NCBI RefSeq assembly: GCF_019084545.1
Contig: NZ_JAHREP010000002.1
Span: forward strand, 1-64,000
Length of the DNA: 64,000 bases
Direction: 5' to 3'
From: Marinobacterium ramblicola
GTDB lineage: Bacteria; Pseudomonadota; Gammaproteobacteria; Pseudomonadales; Balneatricaceae
Position 1 is the first letter of the stretch. Each line of letters begins with the position of its first letter. The notes below the pieces were generated by a model, which searched no databases, was not told the origin of the DNA, and saw only the letters and a program-made list of their open reading frames with translations. Below, in pieces: positions 16,700 through 25,342 of the stretch. The translations under genes were made by a program, and so were the position numbers.

Positions 16700-17704
16700 A
16701 TGAGTAGCATTCGCATGACCCTGGCCGGTGTTTCCAGCATTGCCGGCGTAAAGAGCAACGACACGATGAGCAGCTGGCTCAAGCGGAGCGCACGGGCCCT
16801 GGGCTTGCCGCTGCTCGGGCTGTTGGTGTTTCTGTTGATCTGGCAGGCCGGTGCCAAGCAGATCCACACCTCCCTGGGCGAGTTCCCGGGACCGAGCCAG
16901 GTGTATCAGCAGACGCTCTCACTGATTGCCGACCACAACGCCGAGCGCGCCCGCGAAACAGACTTCTACGAGCGTCAGGAGCAGCGCAACGCCGAGCGTA
17001 TCGCCAAGGATCCGAGCTATGAGCCGAAGATCCGCGAGTACACCGGCAAGCCGACCTTCTTCGACCAGATCGGCACCAGCCTGGTGACTGTGCTGGCTGG
17101 CTTCTTCATCGCCGGACTGATCGCGATTCCGCTGGGTATCTGCATCGGCCTGAATGGTGCGCTCTATTCGGCACTGAACCCGATCATCCAGCTGTTCAAG
17201 CCGGTGTCGCCGCTGGCCTGGCTGCCGCTGGTGACCATGGTGGTCAGCGCGGTGTATGTCACCCCCGATCCGCTGTTTGCGAAGTCCTTCCTGACCTCGC
17301 TGTTTACCGTGTCGCTGTGCTGTCTCTGGCCGACGCTGATCAACACCGCGGTGGGCGTGTCGGCAGTCAGCCCCGACCTGCAGAACGTGAGCAAGGTACT
17401 GCGCCTGAGCTGGGGCACCCACGTGGTCAAGATCGTACTGCCCTCGTCGGTACCGATGATCTTCACCGGCCTCAGATTGTCGCTCGGTATCGCCTGGATG
17501 GTACTGATCGCCGCCGAGATGCTGGCGCAGAACCCGGGCCTGGGCAAGTTCGTCTGGGACGAGTTCCAGAACGGCAGTTCCGACTCTCTGGGGCGGATCA
17601 TGGTCGCCGTACTGGTGATCGGTCTGATCGGTTTCCTGCTTGATCGCATCATGCTGCTGCTGCAGCGTGCGTTCTCGTGGGACAAGAATGCAATTACCCG
17701 TTAA
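16700..17704 (+). CDS. nrtB: Nitrate ABC transporter permease NrtB/NasE
   Basis: 334 residues. One N-terminal helix (about 34-52) is followed by a charged segment rich in Glu and Arg (about 75-118), then the BPD_transp_1 membrane domain (about 125-325) with the EAA loop in SKVLRLSWGTHVVKIVLPSS and IAWMVLIAAEMLAQNPGLG. Such permeases form the inner-membrane channel of nitrate/taurine-type importers. GGAGGAGGGAG upstream gives a strong ribosome site. It lies 63 bases after nrtA and 12 before the ATPase. Confidence 0.93.
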   Translation: MSSIRMTLAGVSSIAGVKSNDTMSSWLKRSARALGLPLLGLLVFLLIWQAGAKQIHTSLGEFPGPSQVYQQTLSLIADHNAERARETDFYERQEQRNAERIAKDPSYEPKIREYTGKPTFFDQIGTSLVTVLAGFFIAGLIAIPLGICIGLNGALYSALNPIIQLFKPVSPLAWLPLVTMVVSAVYVTPDPLFAKSFLTSLFTVSLCCLWPTLINTAVGVSAVSPDLQNVSKVLRLSWGTHVVKIVLPSSVPMIFTGLRLSLGIAWMVLIAAEMLAQNPGLGKFVWDEFQNGSSDSLGRIMVAVLVIGLIGFLLDRIMLLLQRAFSWDKNAITR

Positions 17705-17716
17705 GGAGGGCTCGAT

Positions 17717-18586
17717 ATGTCTCTGTCTAAACATCTGGAACTGACGGGTGTCTCCATCGAGTTTCCGACCCCGAAGGGGCCGTTCAAGGCGCTGGATAAC
17801 GTCAACCTGAAGATCGAGAAGGGCGAGTTCGTCTCCTTGATCGGTCACTCCGGCTGCGGCAAGTCCACCGTGCTCAACATCGTCGCCGGTCTGCACAAGG
17901 CGACCACAGGCGGGGTGGTGCTGGAGGGCAAGGAGGTGGACGAGCCGGGCCCCGAGCGAGCCGTGGTGTTCCAGAACCACTCCCTGCTGCCCTGGCTCAG
18001 CGCCTATGAGAACGTTGAGCTGGCGGTGAAGCAGGTATTCAAGGGCCAGAAGAGCAAGGCCGAGATGAAAGCCTGGATCGAGCACAACCTCGAACTGGTG
18101 CACATGACCCACGCCATGCACAAGCGTCCGGACGAGATCTCCGGCGGTATGAAACAGCGTGTCGGTATCGCCCGTGCGCTGGCGATGGAGCCGCAGGTGC
18201 TGTTGATGGATGAGCCGTTCGGCGCGCTTGATGCCTTGACCCGTGCCCATCTGCAGGACTCGCTGATGGAGATCCAGAAAGATCTAAACAACACCGTGAT
18301 CATGATCACCCACGATGTGGACGAGGCGGTACTGCTCTCCGACCGCATCGTGATGATGACCAATGGTCCCGCGGCCACCGTCGGCGAGATCCTCAAGGTC
18401 GAGCTGCCACGCCCGCGCGACCGCATCGCGCTGGCCGACGACCCGCAGTACAACCATTACCGCCATCAGGTGCTCAGCTTCCTGTATGAGAAGCAGCGCA
18501 AGGTCGAGGATATCGGTCAGCATCGCAGTGTTAAGAAGAGCGAGGAGGAAGCAGTTGAACTCCCAAAGAAGCGAGCCCACGGGTGA
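17717..18586 (+). CDS. nrtC: Nitrate ABC transporter ATP-binding protein NrtC/D (NasD)
   Basis: 289 residues. Walker A is GHSGCGKST, the signature is ISGGMKQRVGIARAL, Walker B is VLLMDEPFGALD, and the switch His is in MITHDVDEA. Length and similarity fit NrtD/NasD, a single ATPase domain without the NrtA-like C-terminal extension of cyanobacterial NrtC. It energises nitrate import with NrtB on the cytoplasmic face of the inner membrane. Four bases separate it from the next gene. Confidence 0.93.
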   Translation: MSLSKHLELTGVSIEFPTPKGPFKALDNVNLKIEKGEFVSLIGHSGCGKSTVLNIVAGLHKATTGGVVLEGKEVDEPGPERAVVFQNHSLLPWLSAYENVELAVKQVFKGQKSKAEMKAWIEHNLELVHMTHAMHKRPDEISGGMKQRVGIARALAMEPQVLLMDEPFGALDALTRAHLQDSLMEIQKDLNNTVIMITHDVDEAVLLSDRIVMMTNGPAATVGEILKVELPRPRDRIALADDPQYNHYRHQVLSFLYEKQRKVEDIGQHRSVKKSEEEAVELPKKRAHG

Positions 18587-18590
18587 AACC

Positions 18591-19808
18591 ATGAATCAAC
18601 ATGTCGATCTGATCATCGTGGGCAATGGTATGGCGGGCAACCGCCTGGTGCAGGAGTTGGCCAAACAGCCGCATAAACCGGAATCGATCCTGGTGATCGG
18701 TGAGGAGCCGCGCCACGCCTACAATCGCGTGCTGCTCTCGCCACTGCTGGCCGGCGAGATGAAGGCCGATGAGGTGGCGCTGCAGGACGCCGACTGGTAC
18801 CGCGAGCAGGGGATCGAGCTGATCTCTGGCGATCCGGTGGCCAGTGTCGATCTGGAGCGCCGACAGCTGGTGACTCAGTCCGGTTATCAACTCGGATTTC
18901 AGCGTATTGTGTTCGCCACCGGTTCACGCGCCAATATGCCGCCACTGCCGGGCATCGAGCTCGATGGCGTGATGGGCTTTCGCACCTGGGATGATGTGGA
19001 GCAGATGCAGCAGTCGGCGAGCCAAGGCGGTCATGCCGTGGTGGTCGGCGGCGGCTTGCTCGGCCTGGAGGCGGCAGAGGGGCTGCGCAAGCTGGGGATG
19101 CAGACGACGGTGTTGCAGCGTGGCGACCGGCTGCTGAACCTGCAACTGGATGCGACGGCAGCAGGGCTGCTGCGCGATGAGTTGACTGGCCGTGGCCTAG
19201 ATATTCTGCTCGATGCGGAGATCGACGCGATCGAGGGCGAAGCGGGCAAGTTGACCGGCGTAAGGCTCAAGAACGGGCAGCAGCTGAAGGCGGACCTGCT
19301 GGTGTTGGCGATCGGGGTGAAGCCGGAGATCTCGCTGGCGCGTGCGGCGGGGTTGCGCTGCAATCGAGCCATCGAGGTGGATGCCACCCTGCATACCAGC
19401 CATCAGAACGTGTTTGCGCTGGGCGAGTGCTGCGAGTTCGAACAGAACACCTATGGTCTGGTGGCGCCGATCTGGCGTCAGGCGGAGGTGCTGGCCAGGG
19501 TGCTGTGTGGTGAAGAACACGCATACAGCGAGCAGCCGGTGGCGACACAGCTGAAGGTCAGCGGCATCTCGCTGTTCTCCTGCGGTGAGATCGACGCTGT
19601 CGATGCCCAGCCGATCGAATATCTGGATCGCTCCCATGCTGAATACCGCAAGCTTTGGTTGCGGGATGGGAGAATCGTGGGGGCTGTGCTCTATGGCGAT
19701 ACCCGCTTCGGCCCCTGGTACTTTGAGCAGTTGCTGAACGAGCAGGATTTGGGGCATCTGCGTGCACAGCTTCTGTTCGGTCCGCCACCCGATACACAAG
19801 TGGCATAA
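18591..19808 (+). CDS. nasC: FAD/NAD(P)H oxidoreductase, NasC / NirB-N-terminal type
   Basis: 405 residues from the ATG at 18591; the frame is open further upstream but inside nrtC. Two dinucleotide-binding folds are visible: LIIVGNGMAGNRLVQEL (FAD) and AVVVGGGLLGLEAAEGLRKL (NAD(P)H), plus FALGECCEFEQNTYGLVAP. The sequence resembles the flavoprotein part of NirB and Klebsiella NasC, which passes electrons from NADH to NasA. No [2Fe-2S] or sirohaem domain follows, so it is not itself a nitrite reductase. A good terminator follows at 19919, closing the transcription unit. Confidence 0.85.
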   Translation: MNQHVDLIIVGNGMAGNRLVQELAKQPHKPESILVIGEEPRHAYNRVLLSPLLAGEMKADEVALQDADWYREQGIELISGDPVASVDLERRQLVTQSGYQLGFQRIVFATGSRANMPPLPGIELDGVMGFRTWDDVEQMQQSASQGGHAVVVGGGLLGLEAAEGLRKLGMQTTVLQRGDRLLNLQLDATAAGLLRDELTGRGLDILLDAEIDAIEGEAGKLTGVRLKNGQQLKADLLVLAIGVKPEISLARAAGLRCNRAIEVDATLHTSHQNVFALGECCEFEQNTYGLVAPIWRQAEVLARVLCGEEHAYSEQPVATQLKVSGISLFSCGEIDAVDAQPIEYLDRSHAEYRKLWLRDGRIVGAVLYGDTRFGPWYFEQLLNEQDLGHLRAQLLFGPPPDTQVA

Positions 19809-19918
19809 GAATCTCGAAGCCCGACGGCGAGATGGGATAGCTCCGGGAACAGGAGCGCAATGAAGGGGGCTGAACTCGACTTAAGAGCGAGCCATACCAA
19901 GACCCTCAAGTCGGAAGA

Positions 19919-19943
19919 GCCGGAGTCCAACTCCGGCTTTTTT
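19919..19943 (+). terminator. Terminator after the nrtABC-nasC unit
   Basis: GCCGGAG (19919-19925) pairs with CTCCGGC (19931-19937) around TCCAA and is followed by six T. Upstream at 19840-19856, GCTCC-GGGAACA-GGAGC forms another small hairpin in the 3' untranslated stretch. Confidence 0.88.
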
Positions 19944-20105
19944 GCGTCGGGGAAATATGCATAACGCCAGATTTATGATGAGATAAACTAAACTATCAGG
20001 AGAGAATTGGTCGTTTGATACCGCCTTAGTGTCCCGGTATTCTGCACACATACAACGAGCTGATGACTCAGCTTAGACGCAAATTAGGATGAATAGGTGA
20101 ATATC

Positions 20106-20297
20106 ATGAATGAAGAAAATCTGTCTCTCGTCGAAATCGCGCGTCGCAATGGCTGCACCGATCCGGTCCTGCTGGCGAAAATGGAACGCGCTGAATACAT
20201 CTCCGGCCTGATCCATGATCTGTGCAGCTGGGTAAGCCGTTCTGTATCCCATGTCGCACATGATCTCAGTGCACTGTTCCACCGCCACGCTCACTGA
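20106..20297 (+). CDS. Small protein of unknown function
   Basis: 63 residues from the ATG at 20106; a GTG lies three codons upstream. AGG about eight bases before the ATG serves as ribosome site. The N-terminal half is polar (EENLSLVEIARRNGCTD), the middle is helical and mixed charge (VLLAKMERAEYISGLIHDLC), and the C terminus is amphipathic and His-rich (ending HRHAH). There is no signal peptide and no clear membrane helix. It stands alone between a terminator and a gene-free stretch. I do not recognise the family. Confidence 0.55.
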   Translation: MNEENLSLVEIARRNGCTDPVLLAKMERAEYISGLIHDLCSWVSRSVSHVAHDLSALFHRHAH

Positions 20298-20634
20298 GCT
20301 ATTGGCGTTTTTCGAGAGCAAGCATCTCCCCCGGGCTGGGGATAATGATAAAAAAGCCCTCTCCCCAATGCGCTAAAATCTTCGATCTGCCCCTTTGATA
20401 ATCAACCCCGGACCCTGCGTCCGAGGCTGGCTTATCCTGATCTTGCCTTATCGGCTTGAGCTGATCTCATTTACCTGTTAGTTAATTTCCGGCTTGCTGT
20501 TAGCTCGATTCCAGCGTTGCTTCGATACGCATTTCGGCCAGTGTTTTCATAAACGCAACCAATGCATCCAGGTGGCATCAGGATTGCTTGGCACACCGAT
20601 CTATTCGCTGCCCTTGGTCAAGAGCTGGACGACG
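20298..20634. other. Gene-free stretch downstream of the small gene
   Basis: About 340 bases without a supported gene. It is more AT-rich than its surroundings around 20460-20500. A short hairpin CGGAC-CCTGC-GTCCG lies near 20410-20425 but lacks a T run. Short frames here have no ribosome site and no family resemblance. No RNA gene was recognised. Confidence 0.5.
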
Positions 20635-20668
20635 AAAAACAGCCGCCTTACTCCTCGGAGGGCGGCTG
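20635..20668 (-). terminator. Terminator of ahpF
   Basis: On the minus strand CAGCCGCC (20668-20661) pairs with GGCGGCTG (20647-20640), followed by five T (20639-20635). It lies 28 bases after the ahpF stop. Confidence 0.85.
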
Positions 20669-20695
20669 AGAGGGCAGTACGTTATCGATGCTGCA

Positions 20696-22267
20696 TCAGG
20701 CAGCCGCTTCGTTGCTACCCGGTACCGATTCGCGGATCAGGTAATCGAAGGCACCGAGCGAGGCAGTGGCACCTGCGCCCATGGCGATGATGATCTGCTT
20801 GAATGGCACATTGGTCACATCACCGGCGGCAAATACACCGCGAACTGAGGTTTCGCCCTTGGCGCCGATCTCGATCTCGCCGAAGCGCGTCAGTTCCAGA
20901 TCGCCCTTGAGCCATTCGCTGTTCGGCACCAGCCCGATCTGGACGAATATGCCGGCCAGCTCGAGGCTGTGTGACTCACCGGTGGCACGGTCGGTGTAGG
21001 TCAGTCCGGTCACCCGTTCGCCGTCGCCGTTGACCTCGGTAGTGGCGGCCTGTTTGATGATGCGGATGTTGGGCATCGACCGCGCCTTGCGGATCAGCAC
21101 CTCATCGGCGCGCAGCGTATCGCCGAACTCGAGCACAGTGACATCCTTGACGATACCGGCCAGATCGATCGCCGCCTCGATACCGGAGTTGCCGCCGCCG
21201 ATCACCGCCACGCTCTTGCCCTTGAACAGGGGGCCGTCGCAGTGTGGACAGTAGGCCACGCCCTTGCCGCGGTACGCCTGCTCGCCCGGCACGTTCATCT
21301 CGCGCCAGCGTGCTCCGGTGGCGATCACCACGGTGCGACTCTTCAGCGTGGCACCGCTCTCCAGATCGATCTCGACCAGTTCATTGCGTCGCAGCTTCGC
21401 CGCCTTCTGTTCGGTGATGATATCCACCTCGTAGTCGCGCACGTGCTCCTCGAGCCCGGCAACCAGTTTCGGGCCCTCGGTGGCCTTGACCGAGATGAAG
21501 TTCTCGATGCCGACAGTATCCATCACCTGGCCGCCGAAGCGCTCGGCGACGATGCCGGTGCGGATCCCCTTGCGCGCGGCGTAGATCGCCGCCGCGGCAC
21601 CGGCCGGTCCGCCGCCGACCACGAGCAGGTCGTAGGGCGCTTTCTCGGCCAGTTCGGCGGCCTTGCGCTCGGCGGCGCCGGAGTCGACCTTGTTCAGGAT
21701 CTCCGCCAGGTTCATGCGGCCCTGACCGAACGGCTCGCCGTTGAGGTAGACGCTGGGCACCGCCATCACCTTGCGTTCGTTGACCTCATTCTGGAACAGG
21801 GCTCCGTCGATCATGCTGTGGCTGATCTTCGGGTTCAGCATCGCCATCAGGTTAAGTGCCTGGACCACGTCCGGGCAGTTCTGGCAGGAGAGCGAGATGT
21901 AGGTCTCGAAGCGCAGCTCCTTGTCCAGCGCCTTGATCTGGTCGATCTGCTCCTGTGCCACCTTCGGCGGGTGGCCGCCGTTCTGCAGCAGGGCGAGTAC
22001 CAGCGAGGTGAATTCGTGGCCCATCGGGATGCCGGCGAAGTGTACACGCGGCTCGATGCCTGCCGGAGCGACCGCCAGGCTCGGCTTGCGCAGGGCGCTG
22101 TCGCTCTCGGTCAATGAAATCTTGTCGGACAGGGCGCTGATCTCCTGCGCCAGTGTGCGCAGCTCTTCGCCCTTGGCCGAGTGGTCTGCAGACAGGCGAA
22201 TCTCAATCGGAGACACCAGTGCCTGCAGGTAGGTGTTCAGTTGCTGTTTGAGGTTGGTATCCAACAT
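20696..22267 (-). CDS. ahpF: Alkyl hydroperoxide reductase flavoprotein subunit AhpF
   Basis: 523 residues, full length. The N-terminal double thioredoxin fold has the redox pair CQNC (about residue 129). The FAD domain has [21 protein letters not shown]. The central redox motif YCPHCDGP and NADPH-binding [19 protein letters not shown] follow, and the C terminus has [20 protein letters not shown]. It transfers electrons from NAD(P)H to AhpC for peroxide reduction in the cytoplasm. It lies downstream of ahpC in the same direction, separated by 274 bases that contain a large inverted repeat. A terminator follows its stop. Confidence 0.95.
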   Translation of the reverse strand: MLDTNLKQQLNTYLQALVSPIEIRLSADHSAKGEELRTLAQEISALSDKISLTESDSALRKPSLAVAPAGIEPRVHFAGIPMGHEFTSLVLALLQNGGHPPKVAQEQIDQIKALDKELRFETYISLSCQNCPDVVQALNLMAMLNPKISHSMIDGALFQNEVNERKVMAVPSVYLNGEPFGQGRMNLAEILNKVDSGAAERKAAELAEKAPYDLLVVGGGPAGAAAAIYAARKGIRTGIVAERFGGQVMDTVGIENFISVKATEGPKLVAGLEEHVRDYEVDIITEQKAAKLRRNELVEIDLESGATLKSRTVVIATGARWREMNVPGEQAYRGKGVAYCPHCDGPLFKGKSVAVIGGGNSGIEAAIDLAGIVKDVTVLEFGDTLRADEVLIRKARSMPNIRIIKQAATTEVNGDGERVTGLTYTDRATGESHSLELAGIFVQIGLVPNSEWLKGDLELTRFGEIEIGAKGETSVRGVFAAGDVTNVPFKQIIIAMGAGATASLGAFDYLIRESVPGSNEAAA

Positions 22268-22324
22268 GAGTCTGTCCTGCTTTTGTACTGAGGTTGTGGG
22301 TGGCTGTTTCGGGTGTGTCGCTTA

Positions 22325-22420
22325 TATCCGGTACCCGTATGCCGACGCGCCGTGAATCCATCCTTGGAGGCTCCACCGCGCCATCCTTGGCGCGGAGGGT
22401 CGGCATCCGGATACCGGATA
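22325..22420. repeat. Large imperfect inverted repeat between ahpC and ahpF
   Basis: The 22-base arms at 22325-22346 and 22399-22420 are complementary at 20 of 22 positions (core TATCCGGTA...TACCGGATA). Inside, CGCGCCATCCTTGGCGCG (about 22377-22394) and TCCTTGGAGG-type units form further hairpins, so the whole can fold as a long branched structure. It resembles an intergenic REP/BIME-like or MITE-like element. In the ahpC-ahpF transcript it could stabilise upstream RNA or lower ahpF expression. The family was not identified. Confidence 0.7.
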
Positions 22421-22541
22421 CGCTCGGAAAACCGGGTGCCACCTTTTTGGCCCGAATCTCCCACCGGACGCTCCTCACAGTCGGCAGGCGACGACATTTG
22501 CCCTGCCTTGGATCGCTTGGTATGAGATTCGGGAAGAACGC

Positions 22542-23108
22542 TTAGATCTTGCCGACCAGATCCAGTGACGGTGCCAGGGTCGCTTCGCCTTCCTTCCACT
22601 TCGCCGGGCAGACTTCACCCGGGTGAGAGGCGACGTATTGTGCCGCTTTCAGCTTGCGTACCAGGCTGTCCGCTTCGCGGCCGATCCCTTCGGCGGTGAC
22701 TTCGGCGGCCTGGATAATGCCGTCCGGGTCGACGATGAAGGTGGCACGGTCGGCCAGGCCCTGACCCTCACGCAGTACGTCGAAGTTGCTGGTGAGGGTC
22801 CAGTTCGGATCGCCGATCATGGTGTACTTGATCTTGGCGATGGTATCGGAGGCATCGTGCCAGGCCTTGTGTACGAAGTGGGTGTCGGTGGAGACGGAGT
22901 AGACCTCGACGCCCATCCGCTGCAGCTCGTCGTAGTGGTCGGCCAGGTCGCCCAGTTCGGTCGGGCAGACGAAGGTGAAGTCGGCCGGGTAGAAGAAGAA
23001 TACCGACCACTTGCCTTTCACGTCGGCGTCGGAGACTTCGATGAATTCGCCGTTTCGGAAGGCGTTTGCCTTGAAGGGTTTGATCGGGGTGTTGATTGCC
23101 TGTGCCAT
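22542..23108 (-). CDS. ahpC: Alkyl hydroperoxide reductase subunit AhpC (2-Cys peroxiredoxin)
   Basis: 188 residues. The peroxidatic Cys is in [20 protein letters not shown], and the resolving Cys is in the C-terminal [12 protein letters not shown]. Family features [17 protein letters not shown] and [14 protein letters not shown] are present. It reduces hydrogen peroxide and organic peroxides, and is reduced by AhpF. The ATG at 23108 follows AGGAGA. First gene of the ahpC-ahpF pair. Confidence 0.97.
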   Translation of the reverse strand: MAQAINTPIKPFKANAFRNGEFIEVSDADVKGKWSVFFFYPADFTFVCPTELGDLADHYDELQRMGVEVYSVSTDTHFVHKAWHDASDTIAKIKYTMIGDPNWTLTSNFDVLREGQGLADRATFIVDPDGIIQAAEVTAEGIGREADSLVRKLKAAQYVASHPGEVCPAKWKEGEATLAPSLDLVGKI

Positions 23109-23182
23109 GGTTTTTTCTCCTGTGAGGCTTGTGTGTTTCGACAGGAGTTAGGTTAGGCGGATGGCTGCGATATTAAAAATTG

Positions 23183-23188
23183 ATTATA
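23183..23188 (-). promoter_or_regulatory. Candidate promoter of ahpC
   Basis: A perfect -10 box TATAAT lies on the minus strand at 23188-23183, about 75 bases before the start codon, within an AT-rich block (23170-23220) that contrasts with the GC-rich surroundings. ATAG/CTAT-like quarter sites occur upstream, but their spacing does not fit the full OxyR consensus. No good -35 box is seen, which would suit an activator-dependent promoter. Confidence 0.4.
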
Positions 23189-23252
23189 TCAAGATATTTA
23201 ATAGTTATTGTTAATATAGATGGGCGGGGCGATACAGCGGGGGGCTGAAAAG

Positions 23253-23283
23253 AGAAGCGGCAACCGAAAGGGTTGCCGCTTCT
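23253..23283 (-). terminator. Terminator of bamD
   Basis: AGAAGCGGCAACC (23253-23265) pairs perfectly with GGTTGCCGCTTCT (23271-23283), 13 pairs with a five-base loop. On the minus strand it is followed by CTTTT. It lies 25 bases beyond the bamD stop. Confidence 0.8.
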
Positions 23284-23307
23284 GTCTGAACCGTAGAGGC
23301 GCGATGC

Positions 23308-24246
23308 TCAGTCGAAAATACCGAAGGTGATGCGGTCGAACCAGGAGCGCTCATCTTCGGCCTCTTCCATCTCTTTCGCCTTGGCCTTGCTGGCGCCGGG
23401 TGATGACGTGGGCCGTGCCGGTACGGCCGGTGCTTCTGCTTCGCCCAACAGGCCGAAAGTGGCGGTGTTGAGCAGTGTCGAGCGTGGCTCCTTGAAGGTG
23501 CGGATCTGGTAGTCCGGGAAGTTCAGTTCCAGCACCTTGTAGGCGTTGTTGGCCAGCTCGGTCATGCCGAGTTCGGTATAGGCCTCACCCATGACCGCCA
23601 GCGCATCGGGTACCGCCGGCGTCTCCTGGAAGTTCTCCACCACGTAACGACCGCGGTTGGCGGCGGCGACCCAGGCCTGGCGCTTCATGTAGTAGGCGGC
23701 GACGTGGATCTCGTGGGCGGCGAGGCGGTTTTTCAGGTACTGCATCCGCTTCTGTGCATCCGGCGCATACTCGCTTTCCGGATAGCGGTTGACAAGGGTG
23801 GAAAAGCTGTCGAACGAGTCGCGCGCGGCGCCCGGGTCGCGTTGGGTCTCATCCAGCGGCAGATAGCGGGTCAGGAAAGAGCGGTCGCGCTCGAATGCGG
23901 TCAACCCCTTCATGTAGTACGCATAATCGATATTGGCGTGGTTCGGGTGCAGGCGGATGAAGCGGTCGGCCGCTGCGGCTGCCGATTCCGGCTCGTAGGT
24001 TCTGAAGTAGGAGTAGATCAGCTCGAGCTGAGCCTGCTCCGAATACTTGCCGAACGGGTAGCGCGCTTCCAGCAGTTGCAGTTTCTCCACCGCCAGCGCG
24101 TAGTTGTCTTCATCCATGGCGCTGAGTGCTTCTTCGTAGAGTTGCTGCTCGGGCACATCGGGGGCCAGTTTATCGCCTCCCCACCAGGAGCAGGCGGAGA
24201 GCAGGGTGACAAGCACCAGAGCGGCACTGACTTTTACGAATCGCAT
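23308..24246 (-). CDS. bamD: Outer membrane assembly lipoprotein BamD
   Basis: 312 residues from the ATG at 24246; the frame is open 33 codons further upstream without a better start. A lipoprotein signal ends at the lipobox LLSAC (Cys about residue 18). TPR-type repeats follow: [60 protein letters not shown] and [18 protein letters not shown]. BamD is the essential lipoprotein of the BAM complex that inserts beta-barrel proteins in the outer membrane. It is longer than E. coli BamD (245) because of a C-terminal Ala/Pro/Glu-rich tail of about 60 residues. It is divergent from rluD, as is common in gammaproteobacteria. Confidence 0.93.
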   Translation of the reverse strand: MRFVKVSAALVLVTLLSACSWWGGDKLAPDVPEQQLYEEALSAMDEDNYALAVEKLQLLEARYPFGKYSEQAQLELIYSYFRTYEPESAAAAADRFIRLHPNHANIDYAYYMKGLTAFERDRSFLTRYLPLDETQRDPGAARDSFDSFSTLVNRYPESEYAPDAQKRMQYLKNRLAAHEIHVAAYYMKRQAWVAAANRGRYVVENFQETPAVPDALAVMGEAYTELGMTELANNAYKVLELNFPDYQIRTFKEPRSTLLNTATFGLLGEAEAPAVPARPTSSPGASKAKAKEMEEAEDERSWFDRITFGIFD

Positions 24247-24373
24247 GTCGATCAATCCTGATACAAAGGGCCTGCATGGCTGAGCGGGCCGGATTCGGGT
24301 GTGGTAAAATCGCGCCTTATTTAAACACAACCCGCACACAACCAAAACATCCGTCAGGATGAGTAGTGATTAG

Positions 24374-25342
24374 ATGTCAGATCAGGTGGAATTACAGGCC
24401 AAAGTGCCGAGCGAAATGTATGGACTCAGGCTGGACCAGGCCGTTGCACAGCTGTTTCCCGAATATTCCCGTTCGCGCTTGCAGGGCTGGATCAAGGACG
24501 GTGCGCTGACCGTCGACGGTGAGGTCCGCCGTACGCGCGATAAGCTGGCCGGCGGCGAGGTGATCCGGGTGGCCGCACAGCTGGAGATGATCGAGGAGCA
24601 CGGTGCCGAAGAGATCCCGCTCGATATCATCTACGAAGATGAGCACATCCTGGTGCTGAACAAGCCAGCCGGGCTGGTGGTGCATCCGGCGGCAGGGCAC
24701 GCCGACGGCACCCTGCTCAATGCGCTGCTGCATCACTGCCCGGAGATCGCTCAGGTGCCTCGCGCCGGCATCGTTCACCGCCTTGATCGTGATACCACCG
24801 GACTGATGGTGGTGGCCAAGACCATCCCGGCGCAGACCGATCTGGTTGCCCAGCTGCAGGAGCGCAGCATGGGCCGCGAGTATGAAGCGGTGGTGCATGG
24901 AGTGATGACCGGTGGTGGCATGGTGGATGAGCCGATGGGCCGTCATCCGCGGCATCGGCAGAAGATGGCCGTGCTCGGCGTCGGCAAAGAGGCGGTGACC
25001 CACTACCGCCTGCTGGAGAAGTTCCGCGCCCATACTCATATCCGGCTGAAGCTGGAGACCGGCCGCACCCACCAGATCCGCGTGCATATGGCGCATATCA
25101 ACTACCCGCTGGTGGGCGACCCTCTGTATGGCGGCCGTTTTCGCCTGCCCAAGGGGTGCAGCCACGCCATGCAGGAGGTGCTGAAAAACTTCAAACGTCA
25201 GGCACTGCATGCCAAACGTCTGGAACTCTGGCATCCTGACACTGGCGAGGCGATGGCCTGGGAGATCGATCTGCCCGAGGATCTGCAGCGGTTGCTCGCC
25301 GTACTCAGAAAAGATGCGGAAAACTACGACTACGAACTATGA
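24374..25342 (+). CDS. rluD: 23S rRNA pseudouridine(1911/1915/1917) synthase RluD
   Basis: 322 residues. An N-terminal S4 RNA-binding domain (about 16-80: GLRLDQAVAQLFPEYSRSRL) precedes the catalytic domain with the Asp in IVHRLDRDTTGLMVVAKT and RTHQIRVHMAHINYPLVGD. It modifies helix 69 of 23S rRNA. It overlaps pgeF by 4 bases (ATGA), the usual pairing, and is divergent from bamD, a conserved gene neighbourhood. Confidence 0.95.
   Translation: MSDQVELQAKVPSEMYGLRLDQAVAQLFPEYSRSRLQGWIKDGALTVDGEVRRTRDKLAGGEVIRVAAQLEMIEEHGAEEIPLDIIYEDEHILVLNKPAGLVVHPAAGHADGTLLNALLHHCPEIAQVPRAGIVHRLDRDTTGLMVVAKTIPAQTDLVAQLQERSMGREYEAVVHGVMTGGGMVDEPMGRHPRHRQKMAVLGVGKEAVTHYRLLEKFRAHTHIRLKLETGRTHQIRVHMAHINYPLVGDPLYGGRFRLPKGCSHAMQEVLKNFKRQALHAKRLELWHPDTGEAMAWEIDLPEDLQRLLAVLRKDAENYDYEL

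Noticed and set aside
23170-23220. OxyR-binding site upstream of ahpC
   Set aside because: ATAG/CTAT-like quarter sites occur in the AT-rich block, but the spacing does not match the four-quarter consensus.
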